Positions 59,850-64,000 of a stretch of DNA of 64,000 bases are shown here, one piece after another. The number at the start of each line of letters is the position of its first letter. Within the stretch, counting starts at the first letter, position 1. This DNA is from Streptosporangium subroseum. Its GTDB lineage: Bacteria; Actinomycetota; Actinomycetes; Streptosporangiales; Streptosporangiaceae. The notes beneath the pieces are model-generated. The model was given only the letters and a program-made list of their open reading frames with translations, was not told the DNA's origin and did no database searches. The position numbers and the translations under genes were made by a program. The stretch covers positions 1 through 64,000 of the forward strand of contig NZ_FZOD01000055.1 of the NCBI RefSeq assembly GCF_900188345.1. The letters run 5' to 3'.

Positions 59850-60068
59850 GATGGGTCCCGTCTCCGTGGATCTCTCGCGCTCTCGAAGCGCGCCGTCACC
59901 TGAGAGTCGGAGCCGTCGCCGGGTCCTCGACATCCGGCGACGGCTTTCCTCGAAAGTTTTTCACTCCTCATCCCGGCACGACGAGCGGCGGGAGACACCG
60001 GCGGGACATCCGGTCGACGGCATGGCGCAAGCCGGATGGAAGGCGGCGTGAGCTGCGACCATACGAAA

Positions 60069-60101
60069 ATCGATATCAATATCTGACTGATATCGATATT
60101 G
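60069..60101. promoter_or_regulatory. AT-rich nested inverted repeats upstream of beta-lactamase
   Basis: ATCGATATC (60069-60077) pairs with GATATCGAT (60089-60097). CAATATC (60077-60083) pairs with GATATTG (60095-60101). Very AT-rich against the background. Likely promoter/operator for the beta-lactamase gene 63 bases downstream. Confidence 0.55.
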
Positions 60102-60163
60102 GACATCGATGAAACCTGTCTGGTTTGCTCTCCCCTTCTGCTGGTCGAGAGCAAGGACATGGA

Positions 60164-61159
60164 ATGGGACACTCCCACGCTCGCCGTTTCCCCTCGGCGC
60201 TGAAAGCGACCGCGCTGGCGATCTCCCTCCTGGTGGGCGGTGCCGCCTACGGGGTGGACACCGCCTCGGCCGCGGGTCGTGCGGCTCCGTGGGCCGGGAC
60301 GGAGAGCGGGCGTACGGCCCTCGACGCTCTTCGGGCGCCGGCGTCCCGCGAGGCCGAGGCCCGCCGACAACTGCGCGCGCTGGAGGCGTCCTTCAAGGGC
60401 CGCATCGGTGCGTACGCCCTGGACACGGCCACCGGAAAGACGGTCACCTACCGGTCGGGCGAACGCTTCCCGCTGCTGTCCACCTTCAAGGCGTCGGCGG
60501 CCGCCGCGGTGCTGCACAAGGCCCGCACGTCGGATCCGGGGCTGATGGACAGGGTCATCCACTGGAAGAAGAGTGAGGTGAAGGCGAACTCGCCGGTCAC
60601 CGAGAAGCATGTGAAGGACGGGCTGAGCGTCGCTCGGCTGTGCGAGGCGGCCATCACCCAGAGCGACAACACCGCGGGCAACATGCTGCTGAAGCAGATC
60701 GGCGGACCGGCGGGTCTGACCAGATATTTCCGCACGCTGAAGGACCCGGTCTCCCGTCTGGACCGCTGGGAGACCGAGCTCAACGAGTGGACCCCCAAGG
60801 AGAAGCGGGACATCACCACCCCCGCGGCCATGGGCCGGAACCTGCGCGGGCTCGCGACCGGCGCCGCGCTCAACGCGAAGGACCGTGCACGGCTGAACGG
60901 CTGGCTACGCGCGAACAAGACCGGTGACGAGCGGATCCGCGCCGGACTGCCCGCGACCTGGACCATCGGCGACAAGACCGGGACCACCACGTCCTACGGG
61001 GCGGCGAACGACATCGCCGTCGTCTGGCCGGGCAAGGGCGCCGCGCCGCTGATCATGGCCATCTACACCAACCGCCGGGCCGCCGGCGCCCTGAGCGACA
61101 ACAAGGTCATCGCCGACACCGCCGCCATCCTCGCGCGCGGCCTCGGCAAGCTCCCCTAG
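60164..61159 (+). CDS. bla: Class A beta-lactamase
   Basis: 331 residues from ATG 60164, with AAGGA eight bases upstream. Signal peptide (residues ~1-37, SALKATALAISLLVGGAAYG ... ASA). All class A motifs are present: active-site STFK (Ser70, Lys73), SDN in TQSDNTAGN, the omega-loop Glu in RWETELNE, and KTG in GDKTGTTTSYG. Hydrolyses the beta-lactam amide in the periplasm-like wall zone or medium. The spectrum cannot be read from sequence. Ends 17 bases before the convergent ROK gene. No BlaI/BlaR or LysR-type regulator is adjacent; control may act through the AT-rich repeats upstream. Confidence 0.96.
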   Translation: MGHSHARRFPSALKATALAISLLVGGAAYGVDTASAAGRAAPWAGTESGRTALDALRAPASREAEARRQLRALEASFKGRIGAYALDTATGKTVTYRSGERFPLLSTFKASAAAAVLHKARTSDPGLMDRVIHWKKSEVKANSPVTEKHVKDGLSVARLCEAAITQSDNTAGNMLLKQIGGPAGLTRYFRTLKDPVSRLDRWETELNEWTPKEKRDITTPAAMGRNLRGLATGAALNAKDRARLNGWLRANKTGDERIRAGLPATWTIGDKTGTTTSYGAANDIAVVWPGKGAAPLIMAIYTNRRAAGALSDNKVIADTAAILARGLGKLP

Positions 61160-61176
61160 CGTTCGGCGCTCGCCTC

Positions 61177-62319
61177 TCAGCTCAGTACGGTGTCCAGGAG
61201 CAGTGACCCGGCGCCCAGCAGCGCCGCGTCCGGGCCCGAGCGCGTGACGGCGATCTCCAGGTCGCGGGTCGCCAGGGGCAGGCAGCGTTCGTAGACGGCG
61301 GCGCGGATCGATGAGATCAGCGGTTCGGCGGTGGACAGGCTGCCGCCGACCACGATGGCGTCGGGGTTGAGGAAGTTGACCAGGACGGTGAGCACCTCGC
61401 CGATCAGGCGTCCCGCGTTTCTGATCAGGGCGGTGGCCTCGGGCACCCCGTCGTCGACGAGGGCGACAAGATCGGCGGGCCGCCGTACGGCGATGCCCTG
61501 CTCGGCCAGGGCGCTCATCAGGGCGGCGCCGCTCGCGTAGGCCTCCAGGCAGTCGGGGTGGCCGCAGGAGCACATGACGGAGGAGTCGGTCCTGACCCGG
61601 ACGTGGCTGATGTCGCCGGCCGCGCCGCGTCCCCGGTGCAGGCGGCCGTTGACGATCACGCCGCATCCGATGCCGCTGCCGGCCTTCAGCACCATGAGGT
61701 TGTCGCAGCCGGGCCACGCGCGGGCCTCGCCGACGGCCAGGAGGTTGGCGTCGTTCTCGACGAGGACCGGCAGGCCGTAGCGCGCGTCGAGATACTCGGC
61801 GACGGGGAAGTTGTTCCAGCCGGGCATGCGCGAGGGGGACACCACGCGACCGCTGGCGGGGTCCACGGGACCGGGGATGCCGGTGCCGACCCCGCGCAGG
61901 GGAGCGCCGGACGGGCCGTGGGCCAGCAGCAGCTCGTCGAACGAGGCCGCCATCCAGTCAAGGGTCGCCTCGGGGCCCAGCGCTATGTCGCAGGGGCGCT
62001 CCTCGACGACCAGCGGGGTGCCGCTGAGGTCGAGCAGGCCCAGACGGGCGTGGTGCGCCCCGAGATCGGCCACCGCGAGCACCCCGGCGGTGGAGCTGAC
62101 CTGCAGCCGCCGTGGCCGCCGCCCGCCCCGCGAGGTGCCCGACCCCTCCTCGACGAGCAGGCCGGTGTCGATCAGCTCCTCGACCCGCAGGGACACGCTC
62201 GACGCCGCCAGGCCGGACAGGCGGGCCAGCTCGGCACGCGACTCGGCGTGGCCGTTGGCGACGAGACGCAGAAGATCGCCCTGCGCCCCCCGCACGGGCA
62301 GCCTCTCTTTGCCTGACAT
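61177..62319 (-). CDS. ROK-family transcriptional regulator
   Basis: 380 residues from ATG 62319. N-terminal winged helix (DLLRLVANGHAESRAELARLSGLAASSVSLRVEELIDTGLL), then a sugar-kinase-like ROK domain: VADLGAHHARLGLLD, VGTGIPGPVD, VLVENDANLLAVGEA, GSGIGCGVIVNG and the zinc site CSCGHPDCLEAYASG. Regulators of this type bind a sugar or its phosphate. It is divergent from the amino-acid ABC transporter genes and shares their 105-bp regulatory gap, so it likely controls them, which would be unusual for an apparent amino-acid system (inference). Confidence 0.94.
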   Translation of the reverse strand: MSGKERLPVRGAQGDLLRLVANGHAESRAELARLSGLAASSVSLRVEELIDTGLLVEEGSGTSRGGRRPRRLQVSSTAGVLAVADLGAHHARLGLLDLSGTPLVVEERPCDIALGPEATLDWMAASFDELLLAHGPSGAPLRGVGTGIPGPVDPASGRVVSPSRMPGWNNFPVAEYLDARYGLPVLVENDANLLAVGEARAWPGCDNLMVLKAGSGIGCGVIVNGRLHRGRGAAGDISHVRVRTDSSVMCSCGHPDCLEAYASGAALMSALAEQGIAVRRPADLVALVDDGVPEATALIRNAGRLIGEVLTVLVNFLNPDAIVVGGSLSTAEPLISSIRAAVYERCLPLATRDLEIAVTRSGPDAALLGAGSLLLDTVLS

Positions 62320-62361
62320 GGACAAGAGGAATACCACGTCTGTACTTACTACGGCAATCCG

Positions 62362-62390
62362 TTGACTTACAGCGGAATCATCCGTTACCT
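62362..62390 (+). promoter_or_regulatory. Promoter of the binding-protein operon
   Basis: TTGACT (62362-62367) and TTACCT (62385-62390) with a 17-base spacer. ATCCG and CGGAA half-sites flank the -35 (around 62356 and 62374) and could be regulator contacts. Transcription would start about 25 bases before the leader peptide. Confidence 0.6.
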
Positions 62391-62423
62391 TCCGGTTTGT
62401 CTTCGATTTCGAAGGAAGATGCA

Positions 62424-62471
62424 ATGACTCAGGCTGATCACAAAGGATGGTGGGCCCGATGGTGTCCCTGA
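62424..62471 (+). CDS. Trp-rich leader peptide overlapping the binding-protein start
   Basis: 15 codons, MTQADHKGWWARWCP, from ATG 62424 with GAAGGAAG six bases upstream, a stronger ribosome site than that of the gene it precedes. Three Trp codons and one Cys fall in the last seven codons. Its stop (62469-62471) lies 10 bases inside the binding-protein gene, in another frame, so its translation must affect that start. Its existence is inferred from the ribosome site and position only. Confidence 0.5.
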   Translation: MTQADHKGWWARWCP

Positions 62472-63379
62472 AGCGGATGGCCGCTGTCGCCGCCGTGTCG
62501 ATGATCGGCCTCTCGGCCTGCGCCGGCACGGACTCGGGCAGCTCGGCGGTGCCGGGCGCGACCAAGAGCGGTAGTGACCTGCTCGCCGCCGCGCCGGTGG
62601 CGGCTGCGGCCGACATCCTGCCCGGCTCCACGATGGAGAAGATCAAGCAGCGCGGCGAGCTGATCGTCGGCGGGTCGCTCGACGCTCCGCTGCTGTCGCA
62701 GCAGAACCCGGTGACCGGCGAGATCGAGGGATTCGACGCCGACATGGGCAAGGCGCTCGCCAAGTACATCATCGGCGAGCCCAAGGTGAAGATGGTCAAC
62801 GCGGCGTCGGAGACCCGTGAGGCGCTGCTGGGCAATGGCACCGTGGACGTCGTCCTCCAGACCTACACGATCACCCCGGAGCGGGCCGAGCAGGTCGCCT
62901 TCGCCGGGCCGTACTACTCCTCGGGCCTGACCATCGCGGTCAAGAAGGGCGCGACGGGGATCGCCAAGCCTGAGGATCTGAACGGCAAGACGGTCATCGC
63001 CGGAGCCAACACGCCGGCCATCCCGGCGATCAAGAAGCTTGCGCCGCAGGCGAAGATCGTGACGTTCGGCAGCGACCCCGAGTGCATGCAGGCGCTCAAG
63101 CAGGACCGCGGCGTCGCCTACGTCCAGGACGAGACGCTCCTCATCGCCAACGCCCAGAAGGACCCGTCGGTCCAGATCATCGGCTCGCCGTTCACAAGCG
63201 ACCCGTACGGCATCGGCCTCAAGCACGGCGACGACCAGTTCAAGAAGTTCGTCAACGACTGGCTGCTGAAGATCCAGGCTGACGGCCTCTGGCAGAAGAC
63301 CTGGAAGAACTCCCTCGGCACGGTCGTGCAGGGCGAGGCTCCCACCCCGCCGCAGATCGGATCGGTTCCGGGGTCCTGA
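62459..63379 (+). CDS. Amino-acid ABC transporter substrate-binding lipoprotein
   Basis: 306 residues from ATG 62459 (ATG 62447 in frame adds four). Lipoprotein signal peptide RMAAVAAVSMIGLSAC with LSAC lipobox. Type II periplasmic-binding fold of the glutamate/glutamine family (SBP_bac_3): IKQRGELIVGGSLDAPLLSQ, GEIEGFDADMGKALAKYI, ETREALLGNGTVDVVLQTYT, RAEQVAFAGPYYSSGLTIAV, GKTVIAGANTPAIPAIKKL and DPYGIGLKHGDDQFKKFVNDWL. Captures a polar amino acid for import. Its TGA overlaps the permease ATG (TGATG). Confidence 0.94.
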   Translation: MVSLKRMAAVAAVSMIGLSACAGTDSGSSAVPGATKSGSDLLAAAPVAAAADILPGSTMEKIKQRGELIVGGSLDAPLLSQQNPVTGEIEGFDADMGKALAKYIIGEPKVKMVNAASETREALLGNGTVDVVLQTYTITPERAEQVAFAGPYYSSGLTIAVKKGATGIAKPEDLNGKTVIAGANTPAIPAIKKLAPQAKIVTFGSDPECMQALKQDRGVAYVQDETLLIANAQKDPSVQIIGSPFTSDPYGIGLKHGDDQFKKFVNDWLLKIQADGLWQKTWKNSLGTVVQGEAPTPPQIGSVPGS

Positions 63380-64000
63380 TGTCCGCCTTCCTGGATCACC
63401 TTCCCGAGTTCTGGGAGGGGCTGATCGTGACCCTCCAGCTGATCGCGGCGTCGTTCGCCGGCGCCGTGGTCGTGGGGGTCGCGATCACGGCCATGCGGGT
63501 CAGCCCGGTCGGTGTTCTTCGCGGGATCGGTACGGCCTACGTGGAGACCTTCCAGAATCTGCCCCTCCTCGTGCTGCTCGTGCTGGCGGTCTTCGGCCTG
63601 CCGGAGATCGGGATCAAGGCGAGCCTGCTCGTGACGGCCGTCGTGGTCATCGCGCTCTACGAGGCGGCCTACATCGCCGAGGCGCTGCGGTCCGGCGTCA
63701 ACGCGATCGCGGTGGGGCAGGGCGAGGCGGCACGCGCGCTCGGCCTGACCTTCGGCCAGTCCCTGCGCCACGTGGTCCTGCCGCAGGCACTGCGCACGGT
63801 GATCCAGCCGATGGGCAACATCTTCATCGCGCTGGCGATGAACACCGCGCTCGCCGGCGCGGTCGGCGTGGTCGACCTGACCGCGGCCGCGAACCGGGTG
63901 AACCTCATGGAGGCCCAGCCCATTCCGATCTTCATCGGGGCGGGCCTGGCCTACGCGCTGATCGCCGCCTGCGCCGGGTTCGTCACCGGGCGGCTCGAAC
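63379..64000 (+). CDS. Amino-acid ABC transporter permease, 3' end outside window
   Basis: 207 codons visible from ATG 63379, reading MSAFLDHLPEFWEGLIVTLQ. His/Glu/Gln-type inner-membrane permease: GLIVTLQLIAASFAGAVVVGV first helix, YVETFQNLPLLVLLVLAVFG (FxNxPLL signature), ALYEAAYIAEALRSGVNAI and the EAA loop GEAARALGLTFGQSLRHVVLPQALR that docks the ATPase. At least five membrane helices in the visible part. Overlaps the binding-protein stop by TGATG. A second permease and the ATPase gene are expected downstream of the window. Confidence 0.94.
   Translation, partial: MSAFLDHLPEFWEGLIVTLQLIAASFAGAVVVGVAITAMRVSPVGVLRGIGTAYVETFQNLPLLVLLVLAVFGLPEIGIKASLLVTAVVVIALYEAAYIAEALRSGVNAIAVGQGEAARALGLTFGQSLRHVVLPQALRTVIQPMGNIFIALAMNTALAGAVGVVDLTAAANRVNLMEAQPIPIFIGAGLAYALIAACAGFVTGRLE

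Overview
The window is about 64 kb of very high-GC DNA with dense, mostly two-directional gene packing, frequent GTG starts, 4-base GTGA overlaps and gene families restricted to or typical of Actinomycetota (XPB-type helicase with its helicase-associated partner, HelD, DUF3027, DUF2530, SCO7613-type giant membrane protein, a c-di-AMP riboswitch in front of a GH25 lysozyme). It is most likely a chromosomal segment of a Streptosporangiales or related actinomycete; the genus is inference.

Layout. 1-0.5 kb: end of groEL with a strong terminator. 0.6-10.3 kb (minus strand): a frameshifted GNAT acetyltransferase, HelD, XPB helicase, a GYGQ-repeat membrane protein, an acyl-CoA synthetase and an XPB-associated protein with a WYL-like tail. 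10.4-22.6 kb: HAAS-domain membrane protein, TetR, HAD phosphatase, cold-shock protein, MFS transporter, DUF3027, a sacsin/Hsp90-like ATPase, DUF2530 and an AzgA-type purine permease. 22.7-35 kb is a more accessory stretch of redox and regulator genes: NmrA-like and SDR proteins, TetR, a TauD dioxygenase behind a cysteine-type leader peptide, lipoprotein, a divergent MarR/azoreductase pair, ThpR, MFS exporter with its own MarR, an epimerase and an aldo/keto reductase with a MerR-type operator. 35-43.5 kb: secreted propeller-like protein, a 1303-residue membrane protein, STAS protein, an epimerase and an L-2-hydroxyglutarate oxidase. 43.5-52.8 kb: two-component system, a giant low-complexity membrane-fusion adaptor, and a divergent adaptor-ABC-ABC export operon with an accessory membrane protein and an orphan response regulator. 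53.1-57.1 kb: two overlapping dynamin-like GTPases. 57.1-64 kb: c-di-AMP riboswitch plus lysozyme, small unknown protein, RibD-like reductase, class A beta-lactamase, ROK regulator and a divergent amino-acid ABC transporter running off the end.

The most striking feature not explained by any gene is that many gene 3' ends, especially convergent junctions, carry degenerate tandem arrays (18-62 bp units) whose first or last unit includes the stop codon (12.04, 17.15, 36.19, 40.5, 45.67, 51.98 kb; related arrays at 14.4, 20.5 and 29.4 kb). A 42-bp in-frame triplication at the response regulator/kinase junction and many intracoding repeats look like the same slippage-type process. Two short upstream ORFs look like attenuator leader peptides: one before tauD (cysteine/sulfur type) and one with three Trp codons overlapping the start of the amino-acid binding-protein gene. 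No CRISPR, tRNA, rRNA or transposase was seen.
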